Source: Isoetes taiwanensis (lineage: Eukaryota > Streptophyta > Lycopodiopsida > Isoetales > Isoetaceae). Taken from it: a stretch of DNA of 64,000 nt. The notes under the pieces are model-generated. The model was not told the DNA's origin and made no database searches. It saw only the letters and a program-made list of their open reading frames with translations. Within the stretch, counting starts at the first letter, position 1. Each line of letters opens with the position of its first letter. The stretch covers positions 2,119,138 to 2,183,137 of the forward strand of contig JAJEKV010000071.1 in NCBI GenBank assembly GCA_021234155.1, given 5' to 3'. Of this stretch, positions 1-12,150 are shown piece after piece. The translations under genes were made by a program, and so were the position numbers.

Positions 1-29
1 CTAGTTTGATTCATTTGTGAGTCTCTTTT

Positions 30-310
30 GTTAGCATCAAATGAGTCACAATGTTTCTGGTCACTATGCGCATTTTCCTTCCACGAGATTCTTGTCTGAC
101 TCATTACCCTTTGCACGAGATTTTTGGTTGACTCATTTTGCACAAGATTCTTGTCATTTCCTTGTACGAGATTCCTATTTGACTATTTACGAGGTTCTTA
201 TTTGCATCAAATGAGTCACAATGCATATTTCCTTTGCATGAGATACTTGTTTGCATCAAATGAGTCACAATACGTATCCTTTGCACGAGATTTTTGTTTG
301 CATCAAATGC
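30..310. repeat. 48-bp tandem repeat
   Basis: The motif GCATCAAATGAGTCACAAT recurs near 34, 204 and 252, with a truncated copy at about 299. The spacers are variants of CCTTTGCACGAGATTCTTG. The last copies have a period of 48 bp. No coding function is visible. Confidence 0.8.
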
Positions 311-720
311 GTAGTCTAACTAGACTCTGACCAAAACCGTAATAAAAATTTCTAGAGACAAAATCCATAAATGCAAAGTTAATACATTGATGATACTGTC
401 ATTAGGCAATTTCAATAACTAAAATTATTACAAAAGCAAATAATGTCTATTCTTGCCAATATCAACTTGTGTTGTTGTCGAAGTTGCAAATATGGACATC
501 AATCTGTGGTGTTGTCGAAGTTGCACATATGGACGTTAAAAACCGAGCAAAAACACATGCCAGGACATTAGCCCCACAACGTTGGACACAAGTTTACTAG
601 TAACAATTTAAATTGTTTTGTCTCTTTTCATTTTTTGTTTGTGTCAGGCACGAATGGGGAACTAGTGGGTTTATCTTGTTTATGAGGAATGCCTTCTTTC
701 CGATAGTCTTAAGAGAAAGT
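311..720. other. AT-rich intergenic sequence with a short duplication
   Basis: No gene is supported here. Around 470-540 a segment containing TTGTCGAAGTTGCA..ATATGGAC is repeated twice in tandem. Confidence 0.5.
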
Positions 721-721
721 T

Positions 722-1163
722 TAAAAAATACCCCTCAAATTTACAAATATTCCAAAAATACCTCTAGAAACAGAGTATTTGGCTTAAATGGCGATAATTT
801 TCTTGTGATCAATCAACTAAAGAAATGCCCTTCATGAAACTTAAAGATGAGAGTAAGAACTATCCATTAGCAATAGTAGAATTGTCAAAAATGAAGTTGG
901 AATCTTCAAGTTATAATGTTTTAAGTGCATGCTATAAGGAACAACGTAAATGAGTGTAACTTGTAAATTTCAAATCCGAGTTAAATGAGTTTTATCTTAT
1001 TGGGAAGATCTTATCCTAATCAATAATGTTCATGAAAATTGAAGACAACTTTTGAATTCGAGGAGCGGCAAAAACTACATTACTCTTTTTTCAAAAATGC
1101 TTTCATTTGGAGGGTATTTTTTGAATTCTTGCAAATTTGAGGGGATATTTGGAAATTTCCTTG
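722..1163. mobile_element. MITE-like inverted-repeat element
   Basis: An arm at about 722-763 (AAAATACCCCTCAAATTT and onward) is matched in inverted orientation by an arm at about 1112-1160 (AAATTTGAGGGGATATTT). The arms are about 40 bp and roughly 80 percent alike. The interior is AT-rich and noncoding. I could not fix the target-site duplication, so the exact ends are uncertain. Confidence 0.5.
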
Positions 1164-1589
1164 TTTCAAAGACATGCATAACAGGAAATATTTTTGTTAG
1201 GAAATATTTTTGTTTGTGAAGTCCTCTAGATCCTCTGTTTGGTCTTGCTCAAATAGTTTTTGAAGTATCACAAAACAACATGGCGGGAAAGCTTAAAATG
1301 CCTTCTTAAAAACCAATGTTAATCAAAGCCAAATCCATTCTCAAAGCCATTGCTGTAGAAAATGGTACAATCATTGTCTTGTTAAGATCTAGAGCATATG
1401 GTGAATAAAAGACTGGCAAACCATATTTAACAAGGGTCAATTATAAAAATGCCCTTGTATTTTGGCAAAATTATTAAAATGTCGTAATGAACAAATGGTT
1501 AATATTACTGTAAATTTATGCTTATTTTATAACCCGTAATCAATCCCGAAATATACGGAGCGGCGCCGCTAGATTTTTTCTTCTCCTAT

Positions 1590-1740
1590 TTTGTTTCTTT
1601 GCTCTTCTCGCCGGCATGCTCCTCTGTTTTCCTCTCCGAACATTTTCCTCTGTTTTCTCGCCGGCATGCTCCTGTGTTTTCTTCTCCTAACATTTTCTTT
1701 CTTTGCTCTTCTCGCCGGCATGGTCCTCTGTGTTCTTTGC
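1590..1740. repeat. Short tandem repeats (TTCTCGCCGGCATG)
   Basis: The phrase CTCGCCGGCATG(C/G)TCCT followed by a T/C-rich run recurs three times (about 1608, 1659 and 1710). Several small overlapping reading frames arise only from this repetition. Confidence 0.65.
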
Positions 1741-2335
1741 AGACAAATCCGGATGGGATGGATGTTAAACTCAGCAAGGGGTTTGATTTTCCGGAGTTTC
1801 AAAGGCTGCTGCATGTCGATTTGTTAGAGCAGAAGCGAGCACTGGCGGATTTATCCCATTCTGGTGCAATGGCGGATTTATCCCATTCTGGCAGGTTCAG
1901 GGAAAACCAAGGGTTGTGCTATAGCATCAGAAGCCTCCATCGCCATGGCAAATGGCCATAGCCTGCATCAGGAGCCTCCATCATCAGATTTTACTCTGTT
2001 TTATTGAATGTTAATCTTCAAAAAACTTGTAGCAGCTGGTCGAAAGCATGATTTAGAAGATCGGGCTGTTTCTTTGGCGAGCTTCTGGCTATGGCTTCTG
2101 ATCAAAAGGCCCGGAAACTTCCAGATCTTTGTTTTCTGAGATGATCAGGGGGTAACGAGGGGTTTTCTCAAAACAAATAAAGAATGAGGGCCGGATATTT
2201 GTTTTACCAAGCTTTTTGGCTACACAGAGCTCATTGATCAAGGACTAAAGGCGTTTTTACAAAGGATTTCCATCGTAGCCGCCATAGCCGTAAGCAGTGC
2301 TTCTCACTTTGTCTTGTTCGTAATATTAACCATTT

Positions 2336-2515
2336 TTTCATTACGTAAGGGAAACTACTTATCTCGAAAATTCCCTCGGGAATATTCCCTCGGCGCCCCG
2401 CCAGACTCGGCTGCGCTGCGGCTTTGCCGCCTGGGCGCCGCCTCGTCTGGCGGGGCCGCCTCGGGAAATTCCCTCGTGGAATTTTCTCGAACCGTAGTTT
2501 CCCTAGTACATTATA
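2336..2515. mobile_element. Foldback (palindromic) element
   Basis: GGGAAACTAC near 2349 pairs with GTAGTTTCCC near 2502. Inside, TCTCGAAAATTCCCTCGGGAA and CGCCCCGCCAGAC are mirrored by GTCTGGCGGGGC and GAATTTTCTCGA. The loop is very GC-rich (GCTGCGCTGCGGCTTTGCCGC). TA dinucleotides lie at both edges. This has the form of a foldback MITE of about 170 bp. Confidence 0.6.
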
Positions 2516-3490
2516 TTCTATTAAATTATTAAAATGCCCATGTTCTTCGTTCTGTGCCTGCGCAAAAATCGACAAAGTTTCCCTCCCTTTTTCAATTTGA
2601 TAACGGGTCTGCATGCTCTTTCGTGAGGAATGGAGCAATCTCACGCAGGTGTCCTCCCATTTCCGGCCATATCCAGCCCATGTTTAATTTTGCAAGAGGA
2701 CTTGTAGCTTCTGGTTTGACAATTACTTTGTAACTGATGCCTTTTCCTCTGATATAGCAATTTTAACAGCGGCGCGAAAGGGCATGCAATATTCAATTCA
2801 AATCAAGTGCTTATACACTCAGAATGAAACCTGCGCTTACAATTGGGTAAAATGCATTCCTTTTCTCTTGTTCTAAATACATTCAAACAAACTCCGTCAT
2901 TCAAGTTCAACTCCTTTCCCATTTCTTACCACAAATCCAGGCCGCAAATTGATTACACCTTTGTCGAGACTCTTTTGTTTTGTAGATCTTTAAACTTTAA
3001 TTGTCTCTTTTGTAGCTATTTTTGTAGTTTATTGAGCTTGCATGAACCACCAGCTGATGAAAAATCCAACAAAGCAGTAGATTAAGAACTTGGGGATGGT
3101 GAATGGAGAGCTCGGGGGCGATGGCGCGGAGATTCTTCAAAAACAGTTGAGGTCAATTTCGAGACATAGAACAAAGAACAGGGCCATTGTGATAATTTAG
3201 TAAAATATAAGGGTATTTTAACAATTTTGGGCATTTTTATAATTTTTTCTATTAACAAATAAGGCCTAATCTGAAAATACGGGAATCTTAACGATCCATC
3301 AGCATAATGGAACTGATACAGATTTGGAGAGTCCTCAAATTTGAAGATAAGTATATGCGGTAAGAAACAGCAATTTATGAACGACGAAGAATAGCATCAA
3401 ATCAGCACAAAATAGCCTTTCTTATTACTCAAATTGCAACAGAAACATATATATCACTGCCACGATAAACAAGCCCAATTCGTAAATTGA

Positions 3491-3772
3491 TCATAAAATG
3501 ACACATTTAGACTTTTTAGATAATTTGCGCCGACGTTTCGGTGGAATTTTTGGATCCTTGTCCTGCTTGTTCGAATTCTTGGCACGCACTTCAAGGGGCT
3601 TCAAATCAATCAAACGTGAAGTAGGAGAGGCAGCACAGGCCGAAAAGTCATCATTACCAAATTGCTCCCACAACTCATCATTATCAAATTGCTCATCAAT
3701 ATCAAATTGCTTCGACTGCTTGCTAGCATCAGATGGCTTGCTAGCATCAGATCGCTTCAACTGCGAACCCAT
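3491..3772 (-). CDS. Hypothetical small charged protein (93 aa)
   Basis: The reading frame opens with ATG at 3772 and ends at 3491. The product is low in complexity, with repeated SDASKPSDASK, an acidic middle (DIDEQFDNDELWEQFGNDD) and a lysine/arginine-rich end (PPKRRRKLSKKSK) resembling a nuclear localisation signal. No family is recognised, and a chance frame cannot be excluded. The surrounding 3290-4480 region holds no other supported gene. Confidence 0.2.
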   Translation of the reverse strand: MGSQLKRSDASKPSDASKQSKQFDIDEQFDNDELWEQFGNDDFSACAASPTSRLIDLKPLEVRAKNSNKQDKDPKIPPKRRRKLSKKSKCVIL

Positions 3773-4510
3773 CAGAGCAAGAGGAGATAAAAATAGATAA
3801 AGACAAAGGCTGTCAAACCCTGAAGCAAGCTATCACAGTCGCATTGACGCTCTTCGAGGGTATAAACGAAATTCGAAGATCGTTCTGACTTTCAATATTT
3901 ACAGTGGCAAGCAGGCAATGTGGGTTCCACAGGCAATGTGGCTTTCCTCATCTCATCTTACATATCTATTGTTATAAATTCAATTGAATAATTCAATTGT
4001 TATGGGGCCAATGATGCTATACACATCACATTAGGGAGCCCCCTCTAAATAGTAATGTAATAATGTAGCCCCAGACAGAACACGAACATGAGGACAAGCC
4101 TATGAATGCAAGTTATGGGTCAGGCATACCCCTACAACGCTTAAATTGGCAGGAACCTGTCACCAACAAGTTGTGTTGACAGGAAGAATCACATCATAGA
4201 AAATGAAGCGTGGGGATTTGAACCCCACCAATCTCAATCGGTCCCAAATTGCTTCACACTAGCATAATGCAATGCCCCGGGGGGGCACTACATTATGCCA
4301 TGGGCTAATCCCATACACATGCTCAATCAAACCTATGCAAATGCATTATTTTTATTTTTTATTTCTTTATTTATCTTATCATGCTTTTTCAATTTTTTTT
4401 CAAGTTTCTGTAGTATGGAATTTCATGCTACATGCAGACAATGAAAGACAACTACAAGCAGCAACAAAAAAGACCACATAAACTCCAATGTCCGGATCCA
4501 ACAATCCGAA

Positions 4511-5288
4511 TCAGTTAGTTGTAACATTGAGTGCCTGTGCATGCCGCCTTCTCATACGATCCAAATGCCTTAACTCACGGAGGAGCAGAGCCCATGCCAA
4601 ATTCATATAGCACCTGAGCGCCTGTCTTTCCCTTACCGAGAGTGCAACCTCATCCCACTCCATAGCACCTATAGTTTGCTCCAGGTCATGAAATAAACGG
4701 CTTAATTGCATCTACAAATAGAAGCAACAACAGTCTTTGCAAGGGTGTTAAAGTTTACAACATTAGTGAGAAGTTCAGAAGCCACATGAGCGTGCTCTAC
4801 TTTCGCAGATGCTACAGGAACATGTGGCAACCCATTGAAGATGGGGTTGGTACTAGAAAGAACTTCAAGAAGTGCAGCAAGAAGCGCAGGCTTGGGAGGC
4901 CCCTCAAGAGGGGTGAATGAGGCCACAATTCTTGTAGGCCATTCTCTACAGTTGGATCAGAGGGCATTGGCATCGACATAGTCCTACAACAGCAACACTT
5001 TCCTTGTTAGTGTCATACAAACAACAAACATAAGAAAAGCTTAAACAAAAGCCAAACATAAGAATAGTAGGCATGCCATCAATTTACACCCATAGTGTAA
5101 TCAATACACTCTAGAGGAATGAAGTCGGGCTGCTCAAACGTTCCCTCCACCTCAAGCCTGTACTCTTCATCATAGATATCAAGAAAGGCCCCGTCCCCAT
5201 CTCCAGGACTACATGCATTATCATAATACCTTCTCGCCTTTCCAATACGTTTTATGCTGCATACCTGCAGGAACATTGAATATAACAC
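4511..5288 (-). pseudogene. Fragments of an unrecognised gene
   Basis: Three consecutive minus-strand pieces look protein-like: 5288-5079 (acidic, ending in PDFIPLECIDYTMGVN), 4926-4702 (alanine/leucine-rich) and 4711-4511 (an arginine-rich helical segment with RQALRCYMNLAWALLLRELR). They could be exons of one gene or decayed remnants. The family is not recognised. The pieces lie upstream of, and opposite in strand to, the transposase-like gene at 6.4-8.4 kb, so both might belong to one old DNA transposon. That link is inference only. Confidence 0.3.
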
Positions 5289-5289
5289 G

Positions 5290-6290
5290 ATGAATATTAC
5301 TTAGCATTGCCTATGATGGATCAGTGAGTTCCAGGCTACCTTTACACAATGCTCTGAAATGAATGCACAATTAGTGGGCAGGATCCACTAGCTAGAAAAT
5401 ATGAGTTTTCCAGTCCTTAACATTCAGCAAATAGTGTACACAAGGGAAGCAAACAATTGCTTCCTCCCATGGTACTTCACGAGGTGGTGAGCCCTATGCA
5501 ACAAGTTCTTATTATCTAAAACCATGACAATTTTTAGGTCATCCGCACCATGAAGAAGATAGAGGTCTACCCAACAAGGCCCTCGAAACAATGCATCCCC
5601 GTGTTCTTTAGCGCCTTACAAAATGCAAATCAATAAAACACCAGCTGGCCTTTGGGATCCCCACCCAAAGAATTTTTTATGGCAGAATTCACAACCCTTG
5701 GTGTTTTAAGGGACATTCTTAACACCTCTTGGCCGTACAAATGATCCAGTTCAGATACCCTCTCAAGAGCAACAGACCCTGCGAGGGTCTCCTTCTGTAT
5801 GATTTTGACCAGAGTGCCAAACATCTTCAATGGCACATCCTTATCAGCATACCCTTACTTTATTGTTTGCCTTCTCTAAAGCAAACATGTCATCTATACA
5901 AGGGAAGTTTGCCTCAAGAGGAACACTGCTTCTTAGACCTAGCTACTTTCTTCAATATCTTACCTGAAAATGGAATGATGTTGCAATGCCCAAACCATAA
6001 TAGAACCGAAACAAAACTACAAGCACAACTTTGAAGCAACTCCACAGGTAATAGAACCCTCTGTTTCAATATGATCAACCATAAATTTAAGCACAAAACT
6101 CATCTGCAACTGGCTGGCATAGAACTGAAACATAACCTCCACTACCATAACCATCTCCAGACCTCTGCTCCATCACCTTCACGCGTCCGCGATACCATTG
6201 GCACATCATTCATTCACAAAAACCTGAGCATGCAAAAACCAAACCACACTTGCTGACATCAACAAAATACGATTCAAGGATACGAATACC
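5290..6290. other. No supported gene
   Basis: Several short frames occur on both strands, none with a recognisable motif or good start context. I see only AT-rich unique sequence. Confidence 0.4.
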
Positions 6291-6399
6291 CCCATGTACC
6301 ATTCCAAACTTTACGTAATACCTTCCCTCCAAACAATTGCAGAAAATAATAGTAATGTGATGTATTATTTTCTCACCCTTTGGACTCGATCCATAGGCG

Positions 6400-8427
6400 G
6401 CATGAAGGAACCAAAGGGGGATAGCAAGGAGGAGAGGATGTGTGCTTCCAAGGCAATCAAGAGAGCTCTAAAATCCACATGTTGCAAAGAAGATTGTATC
6501 AAAAAATTGAGCCGTGAACAAGTATGCGCCTTAAGAAAAGAATTTTATTCTCAATCAAGCAATGCAAGGATTACGCTTGTTTTTGATGTGTTTAGTGTAA
6601 CTTATACAGGGATACCTTCATTAGTGAGAATGCGGAGAGCATTCCACATAGAAGCAAAAAAGGAAAGGATGATATAAGGAAGAAAGAGTTTCCAGACGTC
6701 AGCATAGCAAAAATACAGCATTCTCCAAGTGTAACATATGTGTTATCATCAAGCAGAAATTGGAAAGAATGAAAGATACAAGGGAGAGGCGCAACCTCTC
6801 AATTCAACGGTGGGCACATATATTGGAACAACATTCCTGTAGGAGTCAATATTAACATTGATGTGCATTATCACATCGTTCACCAGAAAGTCACCTTTGC
6901 ATGATACATGACAAGATGGATCAGGTCAAAACACTCAAAGAAGTCATCATCTTGCAAAGTCTGTTTGGAGAGGAGATTGTTTAAAGAGCAGCTTGATAGG
7001 TGCATTGACACATGGTCATGGTGGATGGGCTTATGGTCATTTCTCTCTTGATCTTTGGAAAGATGACAAACTTTCATGTTGGATCACTTTCTAGGATCCT
7101 ACACTATCTTGAGTTGCCAGACGAAGACAAGTGTGCTGATCTGTGTAGTAGCAAAACTACAGATTGCAAATTGATGCAAGCCGTAAAAGACACTTGACCA
7201 CTGCAGCATAAGTTAGCGCAAACACAAGAGATGATGCCTTCATCTTCTAGTGCCAACTTAGAAGGCTTCAATCCTCTTCCTTGAAATTTCTGCTTGCAGT
7301 TGGATAATGCATCAGGTCAAAATATAAAGATAGATATGTGTTCTCCTACCTCTCTTATTTGACATGGCTTAAGGTATTCGATGAGATTCAGGTTGGCTTC
7401 ATAATGGTTGGGCACACTCATGACGATATCGATGCATTTTTTGGGAACTTTTCGATGTTAATGAGTTCATCGGATGCTCTAACTTTGCCTGAATTGCTTT
7501 ATTTGTTTAGTAAGTGCAATGCAAAGTCTCCTGTTCCATATTTTGTGGATGAGGTTCCAGATTAGAAAGGGTTTGTCAAGGGATATGACCGGCTGATAAA
7601 GGTCAATGCCTAATAGGCCATACCGACCCATTACTATTCCGATTTAAAATGGATGGGAAATGGCCCGTTATGCAATATAAGATGCGGCCAACCCATAAAG
7701 AGTGGATTCCAGAAAAAGAAATAAAAATGTGGAAGGAGGATGAAAATGGTGAGCCAACGTTACCAATAGGGGTGCCTAAAAATATCCCTCTAAGGAAGAC
7801 ATTGAAAGACCTCCCGGGCCTGGCAGACATCATCAGCAAGTATATAGCATTATGGAACTGCTTCTGCAAAAACCAAGAAGAGAGTGTGTTTGCACGACAG
7901 TACAAAGAAACTATGGATTACTGGACCGAGATTCTTTTATGTTTGGAAGATGTATCCCCATGACGACCTCAAAATGATAACTTTTGGTTGCGTACAAGGC
8001 AGCCTTTACTCCAGAAGTTGATGAAGCCGTCGTGCTTGTAAGACCTTTGCCTTCGTATTGTGGGCCAGCAGATGGGCATCCAATGTTACCTATGGATGAG
8101 TTTGATCCTCATGCGCATGTTACAAAAGGTATGTTTGTTTTAGTCCGACCTGGAGACGATGAAACTCCAACGTGGTTGGGCTACACAGAAGAAGATGCCA
8201 TCTTGGATCCAGAGTCTACCAATTATGGTCATATTTATGTATCATGGTGGATGCCTATTGGTCGTGACTATACAGGTTGCTTAACTAAACGTTGGAGACC
8301 CAATCCATCAAGGTATGAGAAGTTAGATGTTATACATTATGCATGGGATGCAAATGGCAAAAGACCGAAGAATATTCAGATTTCAAAATACATTGTTGAC
8401 ATGTGGGAGGGACATAGCATTAGCTAA
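6400..8427 (+). pseudogene. Decayed transposase-like gene (HTHDDID signature)
   Basis: Pieces on the + strand read as one broken protein. 6400-6676 carries a cysteine cluster (STCCKEDCIKKLSREQVCALR). 7372-7563 carries VGHTHDDIDAFFGNF. 7649-7963 has a W/P-rich region. 7984-8427 is the longest uninterrupted piece (147 aa, ending GHSIS). The combination of a CC..C motif followed by a VGHTH(E/D)DID motif is one I associate with a family of uncharacterised, probably transposon-derived proteins of plants and animals. This assignment is from memory of motifs. Frame changes and stops between the pieces show that the copy is inactive unless unseen introns are spliced out. Confidence 0.5.
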
Positions 8428-8730
8428 AGGCTCTCAATCTCAGTCATGTTCTCAATAAATCATGTATGTAATTTCTCTTGCTATAATGGTAATGCATCAA
8501 TAGCTATATTTAGTTGCCATTTTTTATGTAATACTTCAACATTTTGCTATAATACTTAAGCATTTTGGACAATTAATACTCAGTTCCGATACATCAGATA
8601 ATATTCATTATGCTTATATATATCCTTACATCTTTTATAGTAGGTGCTTAATACACATCATTACATCTGGTGCACACATTATTGATGGCATACATCTAAT
8701 TTAGATACACATATTATTGATGGCATACAA

Positions 8731-8976
8731 TCAATGATCACTCATCAACCCTGCTAAGGTGATTGCATTCAGCTCATACGTATGGCGCTCAGCAAGCCAA
8801 ACAAGATGGACCACAACACGATGAAGCCCGAGGCAATCATACTTACGACCATTAGCTATGGATTGCAGATAGGGATCGAGGTGAACACCTCTATGTACGC
8901 ATCCAACAAGATCATTGTAGCTCATGGAGCAAGTAATGGTCTCGATGTGATCTGGACGAGTAGACAGATAAGCCAT
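8731..8976 (-). CDS. Small hypothetical protein (81 aa)
   Basis: A complete small frame starts at 8976 and ends at 8731. A TATAAAAG box sits about 36-43 bases upstream of the ATG on the same strand (9012-9019), which would leave a very short 5' leader. The product is rich in H, Y and L and has no family I recognise. It could be an exon of a larger minus-strand gene disrupted by the adjacent microsatellite. Confidence is low. Confidence 0.25.
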   Translation of the reverse strand: MAYLSTRPDHIETITCSMSYNDLVGCVHRGVHLDPYLQSIANGRKYDCLGLHRVVVHLVWLAERHTYELNAITLAGLMSDH

Positions 8977-9029
8977 GCGAGATGAATGACTTCTACCACC
9001 GAATGGAGCTGCTTTTATAGTTGTTGTAG

Positions 9030-9149
<120 letters not shown>

Positions 9150-9299
9150 CCTTTATAATAAAATTTTAGTGTTTGTCTGTTTTGTTTGTCGCCCTAAATC
9201 GGAGGGCCCAAATTTGATCTAACATTCCAGATCGCCCTTGATCGGGTGTGGTTTTTTGTGAAGGCAATGTAGGGTTGAGGAAGGGAGGATCACCTGAAA

Positions 9300-9930
9300 C
9301 AAGCAAAAAGCAGAGAACGGGCGGTTCGATCGATGATGGCAGTTTTGCAGCAGAGAACGGCTTCAATGTGGCTATGGGCGTGGCGTGCAATGGTGAATGT
9401 AGGTGGAAGCTTTTGGGACGGCAGAGGCCAAAATACCAACTATACCAAATCCTTGATCTGGGAAAAATCCTCTTGCAAACAGAGAAGATTTCAGCCTGTT
9501 GTTCCAGCTCTTCAATAATCTTGCATGATGCAGAAGAAAAGCCTATTCTCACTCTCCACAAAAACGTAAGTCCTTCATCAGCTTTCTCTACTTCCAGATG
9601 AATGCTAAATTATGTGAAACGCAGGGAAAATGGAGGGCATACAGTGGAAATGGAATCAACCCTGCTGCCAGGCTTTTTACAATCAAATACTCTGGCTTCT
9701 TCAATCCATCTTTGCATGTTTTTGTGGCTCCCAAAACCGAGAAGGACCATGAGCCAGATTTTAGGGCAAAAGAATCGGGATCTACGGTTTCCATCTTCCA
9801 GGGTTGCATCGAACACATGGTGGTTTAGGTATATATTTTTTGCTCTTGCAAACAGGGTTGAAGCATTCAATACGACCTCTGAAAGCGCAATTTCTGGTTA
9901 TATTTGCAGATGAAGCGCAAAGGCTGGTTT
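9300..9930 (+). pseudogene. LURP-one/tubby-like gene fragment, copy 1
   Basis: An exon ending in AEEKPILTLHKN is followed by a GT donor (about 9566). A second exon begins after an AG acceptor (about 9625) with GKWRAYSGNG and continues through FFNPSLHVFVAPKTEKDHEPDF to IFQGCIEHMV. This order, a 'default L-T-L' strand, a W-R-x-Y-x-G strand and an F-x-V-F strand, matches the LURP-one-related (tubby C-terminal-like) beta-barrel fold of plant proteins. Only part of the domain is present and the ends are Helitron sequence, so I read it as a captured, non-functional fragment. The family call is by eye. Confidence 0.6.
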
Positions 9931-10494
9931 TCTGGTGCTAAATGTGTTTGGTTAGTGTGTGCTTAGGGACGAGATGAAAGCATAAAGCATCCATTATAGC
10001 GGCAAAAACTGATGCCAAAGTTAGCAATTACATATCAAGCCAAGTTGGCGACTTGAAAATGTAGGATCATTGCAGTAGGGTGAGCTTTTCTGGAGATTTT
10101 GCAATAGGGTAAGATCATTTGGATCTATGGTGAGTAGTCTTCGTGGGATTTAAGTCATTTCCTATATCATTATTAACAAAATTTGGTGGCCGGGATTCAT
10201 AAGGCTTTCTCCTAAAGGAACACCATGCATGATAACATCACAATAAGCATATTCAAGGTAAGCCTCTTCTTCATTTTTGGTAGGTTAAGTTCTGGAAATA
10301 ATAACTACATGATATGCTATAGTACTAGCATAAGAACGACGAACATAACCTTTGTCTAATTTTAGTGTTTGTCTGTTTTGTTTGTCGCCCTAAATCGGAG
10401 GGCCCAAATTTGATCTAACATTCCAGATCGCCCTTGATCGGGTGTGGTTTTTTGCGAAGGCAATGTAGGGTTGAGGAAGGGAGGATCAGCCAGC

Positions 10495-11125
10495 TCGGCA
10501 AAGCGCAGAGAACGGGCGGCTCGGTCAGTGATGGCAGTTTTGCAGCAGAGAACGGCTTCAATGTGGCTATGGCTGTGGCGTGCAATGGTGAATGTAGGTG
10601 GAAGCTTTGGGACGGCAGAGGCCAAAATACCAACTATACCAAATCCTTGATACCGGAAAAATCCTCTTGCAAACAGAGAAGATTTCAGCCTGCTGTTCCA
10701 GCTCTTCAATAATCTTGCATGATGCAGATTAAATGCCTATTCTCACTCTCCACAAAAACGTAAGTCCTTCATCAGCTTTCTCTACTTCCAGATGAATGCT
10801 AAATTATGTGAAACGCAGGGAAAATGGAGGGCATACAGTGGAAATGGAATCAACCCTATTTGCCGGGCTTTTTACAATCAAATACTACGCTTCTTCAATC
10901 CATCTTTGCATGTTTTTGTGGCTCCCAAAACCGAGAAGGACCATGTGAGCCAGATTTTAGGGCAAAAGAATCGGGATCTACGGTTTCCATCTTCCAGGGT
11001 TGCATCGAACACATGGTGGCACAGGTATATATTTTTTGCTCTTGCAAACAGGGTTGAAGCATTCAATACGACCTCTGAAAGCGCAATTTCTGGTTATATT
11101 TGCAGATGAAGCGCAAAGGCTGGTT
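10495..11125 (+). pseudogene. LURP-one/tubby-like gene fragment, copy 2
   Basis: This is the tandem copy of the preceding fragment, with the same exon-intron borders. It reads further across EHMVAQ before a putative intron starting GTATATAT. A third short exon after CAAACAG is visible in both copies. Differences from copy 1 include IICRAFYNQ-type changes around 10855 and a three-base insertion near 10946, showing that both copies have decayed independently since duplication. Confidence 0.55.
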
Positions 11126-11689
11126 TTCTGGTGCTAAATGTGTTTGGATTGATACTGCATTAGTGGATTATTCTTTAGTGTGTGCTTAGGGACGAGATGA
11201 AAGCATAAAGCATCCATTATAGCGGCAAAAACTGATGCCAAAGTTAGCAATTACATATCAAGCCAAGTTGGCGACTTGAAAATGTAGGATCATTGCAGTA
11301 GGGTGAGCTTTTCTGGAGATTTTGCAATAGGGTAAGATCATTTGGATCTATGGCAGTAGTCTTCGTGGGATTTAAGTCATTTCCTATATCGTATTAACAA
11401 AATTTGGCTGGCAGGATTCATAAGGCTTTCTCCTAAAGGAACACCATGCATGATAACATCACAATAAGCATATTCAAGGTAAGCCTCTTCTTCATTTTTG
11501 GTAGGTTAAGTTCTGGAAATAATAACTACATGATATGCTATAGTACTAGCATAAGAACGACGAACATAACCTTTGTCTCCTCCACCTATGCTGTAGAATC
11601 AACTCCTAGCAGTAACAGATAAATGCCACATCAATTACATGTCAAAGTGCTGCCTTTAATTGTTAGAGTAGAGTTGACTCATTAAATGT

Positions 11690-12150
11690 AACTCTTAACT
11701 TTGTTTATTAAATTGCAGGATAAAATGAGCCACTAAGGTGGCGCCTACTTATAACTTCACTTCCATGAGTACCCAACGTGCATATCAATGCCTAAGATGC
11801 AACCTGGGTATACTGCGATCTATCTCCATGCACCTCAGCACTCTGAAGAAGCTGCAAATTTTAGTACAGTTTAACAGTGTTCTACTTATTCAGTATGTAT
11901 TTTGTGGTTTTTGCAAAATCGAACAACTCTTAACTTTGTTAAATTGCAGGATAAAACGAGCCACTAAGGTGGCGCCTACTTATAACTTTCATGAGTACCG
12001 AACATGCATATCAATGCACTAACATGCATCCTGGGTATACTGCGGTCTATCTCCATGCACCTCAACACTATGAAAAAGCTGCAAATCACCACAGTTTAAC
12101 AATGTTCTACTTATTCAGTATGTATTTCTATAGTTTTTGCAAAATTGATT
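11690..12150 (+). repeat. About 236-bp tandem duplication
   Basis: A block containing CTTAACTTTGTT..AAATTGCAGGATAAAA, GCCACTAAGGTGGCGCCTAC and CTATCTCCATGCACCTCA occurs at about 11693-11910 and again at about 11928-12125. A putative 3' splice site (TTGCAG) is repeated in each, so this may be a duplicated captured exon. Confidence 0.7.

Larger units (their letters stand above)
1440..3285. mobile_element. Possible 1.8-kb inverted-repeat element
   Basis: The sequence around 1440-1500 (AATTATAAAAATGCCC and following) reappears inverted around 3190-3262 (GGGCATTTTTATAATT). The arms are diverged. Between them lie a short tandem repeat, a foldback sequence and no recognisable gene. This may be a non-autonomous transposon, but no target duplication could be confirmed. 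Confidence 0.35.
9163..11577 (+). repeat. 1.2-kb tandem duplication inside Helitron A
   Basis: The segment beginning TTTTAGTGTTTGTCTG at 9163 is repeated almost base for base from about 10362. Both copies end at CGAACATAACCTTTGTCT (about 10358 and 11577). The second copy differs by small indels and substitutions. Each copy carries the same captured gene fragment. Confidence 0.9.

Noticed and set aside
4205-4230. GTGGGGATTTGAACCCCACC resembling a tRNA T-arm / SINE B box
   Set aside because: No A box, anticodon arm or acceptor stem could be paired around it, and there is no SINE tail.
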